Below are positions 1 to 8,629 of a stretch of DNA of 64,000 nt, in pieces. Position 1 is the first letter of the stretch. Every line of letters begins with the position of its first letter. Below the pieces are notes generated by a model. That model did not search any database and was not told the DNA's origin. It saw only the letters and a program-made list of their open reading frames with translations. The translations under genes and the position numbers were made by a program. The DNA is taken from contig NZ_CP080332.1 in assembly GCF_019456655.1 (NCBI RefSeq), positions 4,960,001-5,024,000 on the forward strand, given 5' to 3'. Source of the DNA: Mycolicibacterium diernhoferi (GTDB lineage: Bacteria; Actinomycetota; Actinomycetes; Mycobacteriales; Mycobacteriaceae).

Positions 1-71
1 CCGTCCCGAAGACGGCCCGCCCGACCGGTCCGCGGATCAGCATCCAGTTCCGGCCGCGCGACGTGCGTTAG
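1..71 (+). CDS. C-terminal end of an AlkB-like 2-oxoglutarate/Fe(II) dioxygenase (partial)
   Basis: An open frame enters from the left edge and ends at a TAG at 69-71. The last 22 residues read VPKTARPTGPRISIQFRPRDVR. The arginine-rich strand 'PRISIQFRP' resembles the end of AlkB-family demethylases, where such arginines hold 2-oxoglutarate. In M. tuberculosis the gene next to this neighbourhood, Rv1000c, is as I recall an AlkB-like protein, which fits. It converges on and overlaps the following minus-strand gene by 4 bp. Only the tail is visible, so the family assignment is inference. Confidence 0.5.
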   Translation, partial: VPKTARPTGPRISIQFRPRDVR

Positions 72-724
72 CCGCGCACCGCGGCGACCGCCGCGGTGAG
101 CAGGTCGCGCGCCCGCTGAGTGTCCACCGGCGCCACCGGAGTGTTCGGCACCACCAGCGGGTTGGCCGTCACGATCACCAGATACGAGCCGAAACTCGCG
201 ACGTAGTTGAACAATTCACCGCTGTGCGGCTTCCCGTCGACCACGGTCTGCACCACCCGGTGGGTCCCCAGCGTGCGCACACCGTCGATCTGCGGGGATT
301 CCACCACCTCGACCAGACCACGCACCCCGGGCCCGCCGAAGCCGACCTTCTGACAGTCCGGTCCGGGATCGTTGGCCGGGACCGGCTCGGAGGTCTCCAC
401 CGCGATCGCGATGAAGCGGTTGCCCTTGCCCTCGGCGGTGGTGGCCGCCATGTTGCCCTGCGCTCCGGCCGGGATGGCAAGTCCGGCGGCGAATTTCGCG
501 CAGCCGGCGGGCTCGACCTTGACCCCGGGCGGCACTGTCTGGGGCGCAAGCAGTTTCGGGTCGATGCCGGTGGGTCCGGTGGTGGTCACCTGGAACTCGT
601 CGCCGAACGTCGGCTTCACCTCGAAGACACCGGTGATCCCGGCGTCGGCGTCCGGTTCGGCTGCCGTGCACGCGGTCAGCGCGGCAACGCAGGCGGTGAG
701 GGCGAGCACCCGTGGGACAGACAT
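68..724 (-). CDS. secreted lipoprotein, DUF5642-like
   Basis: 218 residues. The N-terminus is a lipoprotein signal with lipobox LTAC (Cys about residue 19), so the mature protein should be membrane-anchored outside the cell. The start is the ATG at 724, giving MSVPRVLAL; a longer reading with MGQAGRLAA in front would bury the signal peptide. The body resembles the mycobacterial DUF5642 lipoproteins, with cysteine pairs typical of an exported fold. It lies 10 bp after a similar lipoprotein gene on the same strand, suggesting an operon of two paralogues. The function is unknown. Confidence 0.75.
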   Translation of the reverse strand: MSVPRVLALTACVAALTACTAAEPDADAGITGVFEVKPTFGDEFQVTTTGPTGIDPKLLAPQTVPPGVKVEPAGCAKFAAGLAIPAGAQGNMAATTAEGKGNRFIAIAVETSEPVPANDPGPDCQKVGFGGPGVRGLVEVVESPQIDGVRTLGTHRVVQTVVDGKPHSGELFNYVASFGSYLVIVTANPLVVPNTPVAPVDTQRARDLLTAAVAAVRG

Positions 725-734
725 CGCCGCCAAT

Positions 735-1403
735 CTACCGGCCTGCCCCACGAATCTCGGTGACGGTCTGCGCCAGTAGGCGCGCGGCGACGTCGGGCCC
801 GAGCGCCGGCAGCGCCGACCCGGGATCGGTCACCACCGTCACCGACGCGACGTATCCCGAGTCCAGATAGGCGCTGACGGTGTCGGCGTGCGAGCGGGTC
901 TCGGTGCCGCCCTCCACCACCGTGGTGGCCACGGTGCTCATCGCGACCGTCGGCGTGTCGTCGATCGCCGGTGGCGGCACCGCGCTCACCTCGGCGGTGG
1001 TGCGCCCACCCGTCAGCGTCCACGCCTCGCAGCCCTCGGGCAGCGCCGCGTGCGTCCCGGGCCCGGTCACCGTGGCGTAGACGATGCCCCCCGGCCCCGA
1101 GGCCGACCAGCCGCGCACCGCGGCGCCCGGGCCCGGGTCGGCCAGCACGCCGCACTGCTCGGGCACGGCGGTCCAGTCCGGTTTCATACCCCAGAACGAC
1201 GCCGGGGCAGCATGATCCGCGAGGTCGCCCACCTCGTAGCCGGGCGGCAGCTCGCTGCGCACCCGCGCCACCGCGGCCGGGTCGATCACCGCGGAGCCCG
1301 CCGCGACCGAGCTGCCCGCCGTGGCCGGCGGTGCATCCGGTTCCGTCCCGGCGCATCCGACGACGGTCAGGACGGCCCCCAGGACGATCACGTAGCCGCG
1401 CAT
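735..1403 (-). CDS. secreted lipoprotein, DUF5642-like paralogue
   Basis: 222 residues starting at the ATG at 1403 (MRGYVIVLGAVLTVVGCAG). The lipobox is VVGC with the lipidated Cys about residue 17. An alternative start about 230 bp upstream would add a non-signal extension and is rejected. The layout matches the gene directly downstream: a short Ala/Pro linker, a central domain with two cysteines (EQCGVL and PEGCEAW) and a C-terminal 'LLAQTVTEIRGAGR' helix like the neighbour's 'LLTAAVAAVRG'. The pair is probably an ancient tandem duplication. No enzymatic motif is seen. Confidence 0.72.
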   Translation of the reverse strand: MRGYVIVLGAVLTVVGCAGTEPDAPPATAGSSVAAGSAVIDPAAVARVRSELPPGYEVGDLADHAAPASFWGMKPDWTAVPEQCGVLADPGPGAAVRGWSASGPGGIVYATVTGPGTHAALPEGCEAWTLTGGRTTAEVSAVPPPAIDDTPTVAMSTVATTVVEGGTETRSHADTVSAYLDSGYVASVTVVTDPGSALPALGPDVAARLLAQTVTEIRGAGR

Positions 1404-1506
1404 AGCCTGTGGTACCACACGCGGGCTCGCAGAAGCCCGGACAACCCGCCGGGCCCGGCACCGACCGGTAACCTCGCGCACAAGATCGCCCACGACAGGA
1501 GACGTG

Positions 1507-2205
1507 ATGAACAAGCAGACGACGGTGCGCGGTGTGGCCGCGGCGGCCGCGGCGCTCAGCCTTGCCCTGGCCGGCTGCGGCTCGGACACCAAGACCGAAG
1601 CCGACGGCAGCGCCGAGGAGACCACCACCACCTCCGAGACCTCGGCCGCGGCGGAAACCAGCGCCGCCGCCGAGCCCGCCGGTGAGAACTACACCATCGC
1701 CGAATACATCAAGGACAACAACATCACCGAGGCTCAGGTCAAGCGCGGTGACCCGGACGCCCCCACGGTGAATCTGCCGATGCCGCCGGGATGGGTGGAC
1801 GCCGGCCCGGGGACCCCGGCCTGGGCGTTCAGCCAGATCGTGTTCACCGACCCGTCGATGCCGCCGCCGCCCCCGACCATCACCGCCATCATGTCCAAGC
1901 TCACCGGTGACGTCGACGGCGCCAAGATCCTGGAGTTCGCGCCCGGCGAACTGCAGAACCTGCCCGAGTACGACGGCGGCAACGAGGGCCAGCCCGGCAA
2001 GCTCGGTGGGTTCGACGCCGTCCAGGTCGGCGGCACCTACGTCAAGGACGGCAAGAACCTGCTCGTCGCGCAGAAGACGACGGTCATCCCCACCGACGAC
2101 GGCGTCTACGTGCTGCAGATCAACGCCGAGGGCAGCGAGGAACAGATGGGCCCGCTGATGGACGCCACCGCCGCCATCGACGACGAGACCACGATCCTGC
2201 CGTAG
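1507..2205 (+). CDS. LpqN/LpqT-type lipoprotein
   Basis: 232 residues. The signal peptide ends in lipobox LAGC (Cys about residue 23), followed by a Thr/Ser/Ala/Glu linker that would span the periplasm, then a roughly 150-residue domain of the mycobacterial LpqN/LpqT family ('NLPMPPGWVDAGPGTPAWAFSQIV'-like core). I start at the ATG at 1507 because AGGAGA at 1497-1502 sits 4-5 bp ahead of it; the GTG at 1504 is too close to that ribosome site. It is divergent from the lipoprotein pair before it. In M. tuberculosis, family members have been linked to envelope-associated partners; a precise role here is not visible. Confidence 0.78.
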   Translation: MNKQTTVRGVAAAAAALSLALAGCGSDTKTEADGSAEETTTTSETSAAAETSAAAEPAGENYTIAEYIKDNNITEAQVKRGDPDAPTVNLPMPPGWVDAGPGTPAWAFSQIVFTDPSMPPPPPTITAIMSKLTGDVDGAKILEFAPGELQNLPEYDGGNEGQPGKLGGFDAVQVGGTYVKDGKNLLVAQKTTVIPTDDGVYVLQINAEGSEEQMGPLMDATAAIDDETTILP

Positions 2206-2211
2206 GCGCGG

Positions 2212-3039
2212 CTAGGCCCGCGAGATCGCCGAGGCGGCGGCGATCTGCTCGGCCGTCGGCCGGACACCGGTGTAGCGCTCGAACTGTTCGGCCGCCTGCA
2301 GGGCGATGACCTCGGCGCCGGTGATGACCTTGGCCCCCGCCGCGCGGGCGGCGGTGATCACCGGGGTTTCCGAGGGCATCGCCACCACGTCGAACACCAC
2401 ATCCGCGGCGCCCACGGCGTCGTCGTCGAAGGCCCGCTCGCTCTCCTGCGGGGCTCCGGCCATCCCGATCGGGGTGACGTTGACCAGGATCGGGGCGCGG
2501 CGCGCACCGACCTCGGGGGCGTGATCCCAGCCCACCCGGTCGGCCAGCGCCCGCCCGGCGGCGCCGTTGCGGGCCACGATGGTGCCGGCGCCGAATCCGG
2601 CGCCGGCGAAGGCCGCGGCCACCGCACTGGCCATCCCGCCGCTGCCCCGGATGATGACCTGGTCGCCGGGGTCCAGCCCGTGCTGCGCGATGAGTGCCTG
2701 CACGGCGAGGTAATCGGTGTTCGACGCGGTCAGCCGGCCGTCGTCGTTGACGATCGTGTTGACCGACTCGATGACCCGCGCCGAGGGTTCGATCTCGTCG
2801 ACCAGCGCCATCACGTCGAATTTGAACGGCATCGACACCGAGCACCCGCGGATACCCAGGGCCCGCACTCCCCCGATCGCCCCGGCGATATCGGTGGTGG
2901 TGAACGCCTTGTAGATGAAGTCGAGGCCGAGTTCGTCGTACAGATGGTTGTGGAACCGGGTGCCGATATTGCTGGGCCGCGCCGCCAGCGAGATGCACAA
3001 CCGGGTGTCCTTACTCAGCGGCGGCCGGCGGCCCGGCAT
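2212..3039 (-). CDS. shikimate 5-dehydrogenase-like protein (AroE family)
   Basis: 275 residues of the shikimate/quinate dehydrogenase fold. It has an N-terminal substrate domain with 'GCSVSMPFK', the position of the catalytic Lys, then 'NTDYLAVQ' (the NTD motif that binds the substrate) and a Rossmann domain with a degenerate glycine loop (IRGSGGMASAV). The ATG at 3039 shares its A with the TGA of pat (TGATG), so translation is coupled to pat. The canonical biosynthetic aroE of mycobacteria lies elsewhere, so this is more likely a paralogue whose substrate is unknown. The arrangement pat-then-AroE-like also suggests it might be an acetylation or cAMP-linked target, which is speculation. Confidence 0.8.
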   Translation of the reverse strand: MPGRRPPLSKDTRLCISLAARPSNIGTRFHNHLYDELGLDFIYKAFTTTDIAGAIGGVRALGIRGCSVSMPFKFDVMALVDEIEPSARVIESVNTIVNDDGRLTASNTDYLAVQALIAQHGLDPGDQVIIRGSGGMASAVAAAFAGAGFGAGTIVARNGAAGRALADRVGWDHAPEVGARRAPILVNVTPIGMAGAPQESERAFDDDAVGAADVVFDVVAMPSETPVITAARAAGAKVITGAEVIALQAAEQFERYTGVRPTAEQIAAASAISRA

Positions 3040-4040
3040 CAACTCACCGTCCGCATCACGCGCCGGGCCATATCGGCGACCTGCTGGTACACGTCGGGGC
3101 TCATCGTCAGCGCGTCGCGCCCGGGCACGTCGACCTCGGTGATGACCACGTTCAGATCATCGCGCACCCAGTGCGCACCGGCCCGGTTCATGATCGAGCG
3201 CATGCTGTAGTTGTCGCTCAGCACCCGTGCGGTGAAACGGGCGACGCCGCCGACGTGCGCGGCCACCGCGAGCGCCTCCAGCAAAAAGGTGCCGATGCCG
3301 TGGCCCTGGTAGATGTCGGCGACCAGGAACGCGACCTCCGCGGTGGTGACCCCGTGGCCCTCCCGCACGAAGCGGGCGTCGGCCACCACCGGTCCGTCGG
3401 CCCCGGCGGTCATCACCCATACGAAGTGATCCACATAGTCCACCTCGAACAGGTAGGCCATCAGCGCGGGCGCCGGCGCGCGGGTGCTCTGGAAGCGGCG
3501 GTAGAGGGTCTCGGCGGAGAACTCGATCGGCCCACCCACGGTGCGCACGTTGTCCCCCGGCAGCACCGGCCGCAGATGCAGCACCAGGTGGTCGCGCAGC
3601 GCGATCTCGATGGGTGTGATGTAGGTGGCCAGCCGCTGGCGCGCGGTGCGCACCAGCCGCTCCATCACCTTGGGCAGGTGCAGCATCTCCGCGAACGCGT
3701 CCCGGTTGCCGACCCATCCGGTCAGCTCGCTGCCCGCCACCACCGTGGCGCTGCGCGGCCGGTCGCGCAGCAGGGCGATTTCACCGACGACGTCACCGGC
3801 GCCGAGGTGCGCGACGGACTCTTCCCCGTCGTCGCCGATATGGGTGACCGTCACCTCGCCGGCGGCGATCAGCAGGAAGGTCAGGGCCGCATCCCCCTGC
3901 CGCATGAGCACCTGCCCGGGCGACGCAGCCAACGGTTCGACCTGCGCGGCGAGGGGTAGCAGGGTGGCCGCGGGGCAACCGGCGAAGAACTCCAGTGCGG
4001 CCAGTTCGTCGGCGCGGACAGCGGTCACTCCGGACACCAC
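3039..4040 (-). CDS. pat: cAMP-dependent protein lysine acetyltransferase Pat
   Basis: 333 residues, the length I recall for mycobacterial Pat (Rv0998, MsPat). Residues about 10-135 form a cyclic-nucleotide-binding domain with the phosphate-binding cassette 'GEIALLRDRPRSATV' (about 86-100). Residues about 150-320 form a GNAT domain with the acetyl-CoA loop 'QGHGIGTF' (about 245-252) and a Glu near 235 in 'AEVAFLV' that corresponds to the catalytic base. In mycobacteria cAMP relieves autoinhibition and the enzyme acetylates lysines of acyl-CoA synthetases, acetyl-CoA synthetase and others. The start is GTG at 4040; a second in-frame GTG follows at once. It is first of a coupled pair with the AroE-like gene. 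Confidence 0.95.
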   Translation of the reverse strand: MVSGVTAVRADELAALEFFAGCPAATLLPLAAQVEPLAASPGQVLMRQGDAALTFLLIAAGEVTVTHIGDDGEESVAHLGAGDVVGEIALLRDRPRSATVVAGSELTGWVGNRDAFAEMLHLPKVMERLVRTARQRLATYITPIEIALRDHLVLHLRPVLPGDNVRTVGGPIEFSAETLYRRFQSTRAPAPALMAYLFEVDYVDHFVWVMTAGADGPVVADARFVREGHGVTTAEVAFLVADIYQGHGIGTFLLEALAVAAHVGGVARFTARVLSDNYSMRSIMNRAGAHWVRDDLNVVITEVDVPGRDALTMSPDVYQQVADMARRVMRTVS

Positions 4041-4168
4041 ACGAGGCTACGGCGGGGAGGTCAGGGGTGGCAACAACCTCGTTCCTGGCATTTGCTATGT
4101 AGTCGTGAAAACAAGCACTTCGGGGGGTTTTCTACGCATGAGTCAGATCGGTGTGGCAAACTCCGCGT

Positions 4169-4816
4169 ATGACACATTCGCTGCGCCGCACTCGCGGGCG
4201 ACCCCGAGCAGCTAACGGTGCTGAAACCCGTGAACGGATAATCTCTGCTGCCCGGCAGGTTTTCAGCGAACTTGGCTACGACGCCTCGACGTTCCAGGCG
4301 ATCGCCGAACGCGCAAATCTCACCCGTCCGGCAATCAACCATTACTTCACCAACAAGCGGGATCTTTACAGTCATGTGCTGGCAAGCACCAGCACGGTGA
4401 TGTTCGAGGCCGGCGTGGCCGCCGCAGCGAATGAGACGAGTCTGCTCGGCAAACTGTCGTCCTTCATGAACGGGATGCTCGCCGCCCACCGGGAGTCCGA
4501 TTCGGCGGCCGCGTTCCTGGTCACCTCCATGCTGGAGTCCTTCCGGCACCCCGAACTCAAGAACGACGACTACACCCCCCGCGAAGATGTGCGCCAGTTC
4601 CTGAGCACCGCCGTCAGCGAGGCCGTCGCCAACGGCGAGCTCTCCGACGAAGCCGACGCCTCCGCACTGGTCGAGATGTTGCTGGTGCTGATGTTCGGAA
4701 TGGGTTTCTACGCCGGATTCGTGGGCACCGACACCGAAGTCTCCGCGGTACTGGATAAGTTGCAGAGGTTGTTGTCCAACGAACTGTGGCAGCTGCAGGA
4801 GCCCGCCGCGAGCTGA
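4169..4816 (+). CDS. TetR-family transcriptional regulator
   Basis: 215 residues from the ATG at 4169 (MTHSLRRTRGRPRA). Residues about 15-65 are a TetR DNA-binding domain: 'RERIISAARQVFSELGYDASTFQAIAERANLTRPAINHYFTNKRDLY'-type, with 'INHYFTNK' in the recognition helix. The rest is a helical ligand/dimer domain. A GTG at 4151 would add six residues and is less likely. It stands 37 bp ahead of a three-gene decarboxylase/dehydrogenase operon in the same direction, so it probably controls that operon and itself. The inducer is unknown. Confidence 0.87.
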   Translation: MTHSLRRTRGRPRAANGAETRERIISAARQVFSELGYDASTFQAIAERANLTRPAINHYFTNKRDLYSHVLASTSTVMFEAGVAAAANETSLLGKLSSFMNGMLAAHRESDSAAAFLVTSMLESFRHPELKNDDYTPREDVRQFLSTAVSEAVANGELSDEADASALVEMLLVLMFGMGFYAGFVGTDTEVSAVLDKLQRLLSNELWQLQEPAAS

Positions 4817-4853
4817 CGCCATCGGGCCCGCCGACTCGAAGGGTGGACCCGGA

Positions 4854-5234
4854 ATGGACCAGCAGACCTACGACAGGGGTCGCGAGATCCGCAGCGCGGT
4901 ACTCGGCACCGAGTACGTCGAGCGCGCAGCGCAGACCGCCGACGAGTTCTCCCGCCCGCTGCAGGATCTGGTCACCGAGTACTGCTGGGGCGCGGTGTGG
5001 GGCCGCGACGGGCTGGAACTCAAGACCCGCAGCATGCTCAATCTGGCGATGATCGCCACGCTGAACCGCCCGCACGAATTGCGCACCCATATCCGCGGCG
5101 CCCTGAACAACGGGGTGAGCCGCGAGGAGATGCGCGAGGTGTTCCTCCAGGTGGCCGTCTACGCCGGGGTGCCCGCCGCGGTGGACAGCTTCCGGATCGC
5201 CCGAGAGGTCTTCACCGAACTGGACGAGCAGTGA
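4854..5234 (+). CDS. carboxymuconolactone decarboxylase family protein (PcaC/AhpD-like)
   Basis: 126 residues, the usual size for a single-domain 4-carboxymuconolactone decarboxylase. The family helix 'RSMLNLAMIATLNRPHELRTHIRGALNNGVSREEMREVFLQVAVYAGVPAA' is intact in register, including the conserved H in 'HELRTH' and the 'VYAGVPAA' turn. The AhpD redox motif CxxC is absent, so a peroxidase role is unlikely. Decarboxylation or isomerisation of a lactone in aromatic-ring catabolism is the family reaction. It heads an operon with the HIBADH-like gene and a second CMD-fold gene. Confidence 0.85.
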   Translation: MDQQTYDRGREIRSAVLGTEYVERAAQTADEFSRPLQDLVTEYCWGAVWGRDGLELKTRSMLNLAMIATLNRPHELRTHIRGALNNGVSREEMREVFLQVAVYAGVPAAVDSFRIAREVFTELDEQ

Positions 5235-5263
5235 GCGACGCTTGCGAGCGAACCATCAGCCGC

Positions 5264-6166
5264 GTGACCGTCGGCTTCATCGGCCTCGGGAACATGGGCC
5301 TCCCGATGGCACGTCGCCTGCTCGACGCCGGGCATCCGCTGACGGTGTTCGACACCCGGGCCGAGGTGCTCGAGCGCGCCGCCGGGCTGGGCGCGACGCC
5401 TGCCGCCTCCCCGACCGAGGTCGCCGATCGTGCCGAGACGGTGCTGACCAGCCTGCCCTCGCTGCAGGCCGCCGCCGAGGTGGCCGCCGCCGTGGCCGGC
5501 GGCTCCCGCATCACGCACTATGTCGACCTGTCGACCGTCGGCGCCCAGCAGGCCGCCCGGAACCACTCGCTGTTGGCCGCCGCCGGGATCGCCGCGCTGG
5601 ACTGCCCGGTCAGCGGCGGGGTGCGCGGCGCCCAGAACGGCACACTGGCGCTGATGGTGTCCGGGCCGCGGGATGCGTTCGACACGCTGCGCGCGCTGCT
5701 GGAGCGCCTGGGGCGACCCATCTTCATCGGCGAGCAACCCGGCGCGGCGCAGACCATGAAGCTGGCCAACAATCTGCTGGCCGCCACCACCCTGGCCGCC
5801 ACCGCCGAGGCGGTGGTGCTCGGCGTGAAGGCCGGTCTGGACCCGAACGTGATGATCGAGGTGTTCAACGCGGGTTCGGGCGCCACCCACGCCAGCCGCG
5901 ACAAGTTCCCCCGCGCCGTCCTGCCGCGCACCTTCGACTTCGGCTTCGCCACCGGCCTGATGGTCAAGGACCTCCGGCTGTGTCTGCAGGAGGCCGCCGA
6001 TCTTGGTCTGGACCTGCAGGTGTCCGAGGCCGTCGGGCAGGCTTGGGAGACCGCCCTGGCCGATCAGGGCGCCGACTCGGATTTCACCACCATCATCCGG
6101 CCGATCGAGGACGCCGCAGGTGTCATCGTCGACGGCCGCCACGACGAGAGGAACGGCCGTTCATGA
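5264..6166 (+). CDS. NAD(P)-dependent beta-hydroxyacid dehydrogenase (HIBADH-like)
   Basis: About 300 residues. The Rossmann loop 'GFIGLGNMGLPMARRLL' is at the N-terminus, 'DCPVSGGVRGAQNGTL' is the substrate-binding signature, and 'KLANNLL' carries the catalytic Lys of 3-hydroxyisobutyrate/6-phosphogluconate-type dehydrogenases. I prefer the GTG at 5264 because it gives the family N-terminus directly. A GTG at 5231 overlaps the previous stop (GTGA) but would translate a dispersed repeat sequence, GTGAGCGACGCTTGCG, as its first residues. Its stop overlaps the next start (ATGA at 6163). Sandwiched between two CMD-fold genes, it likely oxidises an intermediate of the same degradation pathway. 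Confidence 0.85.
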   Translation: MTVGFIGLGNMGLPMARRLLDAGHPLTVFDTRAEVLERAAGLGATPAASPTEVADRAETVLTSLPSLQAAAEVAAAVAGGSRITHYVDLSTVGAQQAARNHSLLAAAGIAALDCPVSGGVRGAQNGTLALMVSGPRDAFDTLRALLERLGRPIFIGEQPGAAQTMKLANNLLAATTLAATAEAVVLGVKAGLDPNVMIEVFNAGSGATHASRDKFPRAVLPRTFDFGFATGLMVKDLRLCLQEAADLGLDLQVSEAVGQAWETALADQGADSDFTTIIRPIEDAAGVIVDGRHDERNGRS

Positions 6167-6774
6167 CCCGCGTTGAACCGCTGCGAACCAAACACTGGCC
6201 ACCACAGATGCGCGACGCCCTGGCCGCGATGAACCCGCCGGTGCGCCGTCATCCCCCGTTGCCGACCGAGGGGCGCCCCAAGGGTCTCAACGTGCTGGGC
6301 GCGATGGCGTATCACCCGGAGCTTTCGCGGGCCTTCTTCACCTTCAACGGGCATCTGCTGGGGGCCACCACGCTGACCCCACGCCAGCGCGAGCTGTTGG
6401 TGTTGCGTACCGCGGTGCTGCGGGAGTCCGAGTACGAGTGGGCTCAGCACGTGGTCATCGCCGGGGACGTCGGCATCTCCGGCGAGGAGGTCGCCGAGAT
6501 CGAGGTCGGGCCGCAGTCACCGATCTGGTCCGACGCCGACGCCGCGCTGCTGCGCACCGCCGACGAACTCGTCGGCGACGGGGTCATCGGGGAGGCCACC
6601 TGGGCCACCCTGACCCAACACCTGGACACCCAGCAGATCCTGGACGCGATCTTCACCGTCGGCGCCTACGAGACGCTGGGCTGGATGCTGCGGTCCTTCG
6701 GCGTCGAACTCGACGAGGACGTGCGGACGTACCTGGCCGAGAAGGGATTCGGTCAGGCGATCAAGCCGAGCTGA
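6163..6774 (+). CDS. carboxymuconolactone decarboxylase family protein
   Basis: 203 residues, a longer CMD/AhpD-fold protein. The central helices 'LTPRQRELLVLRTAVLRESEYEWAQHVVIAGDVGISGEEV' match the family pattern 'ReLliLrva...seYEwaqHv'. There is no CxxC. Translation is coupled to the dehydrogenase by ATGA. The 3' end runs 22 bp into the 3' end of the convergent hydrolase gene, so both coding regions share those bases. It is distinct from the shorter CMD gene upstream, and the two may act on different substrates of one pathway. Confidence 0.83.
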   Translation: MTRVEPLRTKHWPPQMRDALAAMNPPVRRHPPLPTEGRPKGLNVLGAMAYHPELSRAFFTFNGHLLGATTLTPRQRELLVLRTAVLRESEYEWAQHVVIAGDVGISGEEVAEIEVGPQSPIWSDADAALLRTADELVGDGVIGEATWATLTQHLDTQQILDAIFTVGAYETLGWMLRSFGVELDEDVRTYLAEKGFGQAIKPS

Positions 6775-8387
6775 CGGAAGATCGCCTTACGCACCTTGGG
6801 CGCCTGCGAGTTGATCGGCAGCCCGCCGATCGGCCAGTCGTGGTACTGGCCGACGCCGACGACGGTGGACACCGACGCGCCCGCCGCGACGGCCCGCTGG
6901 TGGAACAGCAGCGTATCGGGCAGCACGAACTCCAGCGACCCGACGTAGATCGTGGTCGGCGGAAGTGCCGCCAGCACTTCCTCTTCCAGGAACAGCGGGC
7001 TGATCATCGGGTCCCGGGGATCCAGTCCGTCACCCCAGTGGTTCACGCCGGAGTAGAACTCCAGATTGTCCAGATCGAGGATGGGGTCGTCGATCTCGAA
7101 CGCGGCCGGGTTCGACAGCGACAGATCCGGGGTGAACGAAATGAGCACCATGCTCGACGGCAGTTCGTCACCGCGCAGCACCATCTCGCGGATGGCGCCC
7201 AGCGCCAGGTTCGGGCCCGCCGAGTCCGCGTAGATGCTGACGTTCTCGGCGCCGTCCGCGGCGATCCGGGCGGCGATGAAATCCGCCATGCCCGGCACGA
7301 TGTTCACCGCGGCGCCGCGTTCGGTGGTGGCCAGCGGATAGAGCGGGACCACCACCGTCGCCCCGGTGCGCCGCGCCATGTCGGCGTAGTCGATCCAGTG
7401 CAGGGCGATCGGTTCCAGGATGAACCCCCCGCCGTGCACCGCGATGACGGTCTTGCCCGACGGCTCCCGGGGCGTGAATTCCCAAACCTTCCAGGCGTTT
7501 CCGGGCGCAACCTCGAATTCGGTGCGTTTGACGTCGAGCCCGAACCTGGCGAAGAACGGCGGGTTCGAACTGGCCATCGCCTTACCGAGTTGGCCGTACA
7601 GGTTCACCCCGAGGAACTTGGACACCTCGCGGATCACTCGCAGTGCCACCACCGCGACCCGGTCGAACAGGGTGGGCCCGGCGGTGTAGGTGACGGTCCC
7701 GGGCGCCGCCGCGGGTACCACCGCAGACTTCTGCACCTCGGCGGCAGCGGGCGTGGCCGCCGATCTCGGCTCCAGATCGCGGCGGGCGAAGGCCGCCAGG
7801 GTCCACAGTTGCGGCCCCACACCCGGCAGGCGTTCGGATGGACCGGCATCGGGACCCAACGATGCACGGGCCGAGGCTCTCTCGACTCGCGCGGACGGCC
7901 CGGCGGTGGCGTGCACCTCGGGTGTGACCGACCGATCCCGAGGCGCGGTCGATCCCGATACGGGCACCGGTTCCGGTGCCGCGGGCGCCGCGTCGGGCTT
8001 CGCCTGTGCGGGTTCGGGGTCCGCGGATTTCGGTTTCTTCGGTGGTGCGGGTGCGGCGACCTGTTCGTCCACGGTCGAGCGCTCATACCCACGCCGCGGG
8101 CGATCGGCGCGTGTGACGGTGCGCCCCTTCAGCGGCTTCGCCTCCGCCTCGTCCTGCACGGCGGTGTCCTGCGGCTCCGCCGGCTTCTCCGGTTCGTCGG
8201 GTTTCTCCGGCGTGTCGTCGGGCGTCGCCGAACCCGGAGATTCCGCGGAACTCGGCGACGAATCGGTGGCCGTGGCGCCACCGTCGTCGGCGTGGGCAAC
8301 CCCGAAGCCGGACCCCGCGATGGCCGCGCCCACCCCCAGCGCTACCGCAAGTGCACCGACCCGACCGATGTATCTCTCGACCCACAT
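6753..8387 (-). CDS. secreted alpha/beta hydrolase (hormone-sensitive-lipase-type esterase) with long disordered N-terminus
   Basis: 544 residues from the ATG at 8387. A signal peptide (ends near AHA-DDGG, about residue 32) is followed by about 190 residues rich in Pro, Ala, Glu and Ser without recognisable domains. The catalytic domain occupies about 225-544: oxyanion motif 'HGGGF', nucleophile motif 'YADSAGPN' (a variant of GDSAGG), an Asp in 'EFVLPDTLLF' and the His in 'QYHDWPI'. This is the family IV arrangement of short- to medium-chain esterases. The Pro-rich linker suggests passage through or retention in the mycobacterial wall. The substrate is not inferable. Upstream lies an 8-bp inverted repeat that may be its operator. 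Confidence 0.85.
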   Translation of the reverse strand: MWVERYIGRVGALAVALGVGAAIAGSGFGVAHADDGGATATDSSPSSAESPGSATPDDTPEKPDEPEKPAEPQDTAVQDEAEAKPLKGRTVTRADRPRRGYERSTVDEQVAAPAPPKKPKSADPEPAQAKPDAAPAAPEPVPVSGSTAPRDRSVTPEVHATAGPSARVERASARASLGPDAGPSERLPGVGPQLWTLAAFARRDLEPRSAATPAAAEVQKSAVVPAAAPGTVTYTAGPTLFDRVAVVALRVIREVSKFLGVNLYGQLGKAMASSNPPFFARFGLDVKRTEFEVAPGNAWKVWEFTPREPSGKTVIAVHGGGFILEPIALHWIDYADMARRTGATVVVPLYPLATTERGAAVNIVPGMADFIAARIAADGAENVSIYADSAGPNLALGAIREMVLRGDELPSSMVLISFTPDLSLSNPAAFEIDDPILDLDNLEFYSGVNHWGDGLDPRDPMISPLFLEEEVLAALPPTTIYVGSLEFVLPDTLLFHQRAVAAGASVSTVVGVGQYHDWPIGGLPINSQAPKVRKAIFRQLGLIA

Positions 8388-8498
8388 GCCTACATCCCTA
8401 GCGGATCGAGTTCCGTTGCGTGGCCGGTTTCCCGATTTGCCCGAGAATCCATCTCTGCAGGCAGCGATGTTCGCGTCAATTAGCGGCGGCCCATGGTT

Positions 8499-8520
8499 CG
8501 ATATGCGCACGAGCATATCG
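8499..8520. promoter_or_regulatory. 22-bp inverted repeat, candidate operator
   Basis: CGATATGC and GCATATCG are perfect 8-base arms separated by gcacga. The repeat lies between the hydrolase (start 8387, minus) and the small plus-strand gene at 8630. The arm length and six-base spacer suit a dimeric TetR-like or similar repressor. No regulator gene adjoins it. Confidence 0.45.
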
Positions 8521-8629
8521 CTGGACATGGCTCTCATACCCCGGGTGGAGCCCGCACCTCCCGGAGTCGCAGATCAAGATCGCCCCCGGGCACGATGCCC
8601 GGGCGGCGCCGGATTCGTAGCGTCGAATC

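Noticed and set aside
6438-8483. A 681-residue open frame on the plus strand opposite the esterase gene
   Set aside because: Composition is Arg/Gly/His-rich with no domain; it mirrors the esterase codons, a usual artefact in high-GC DNA.
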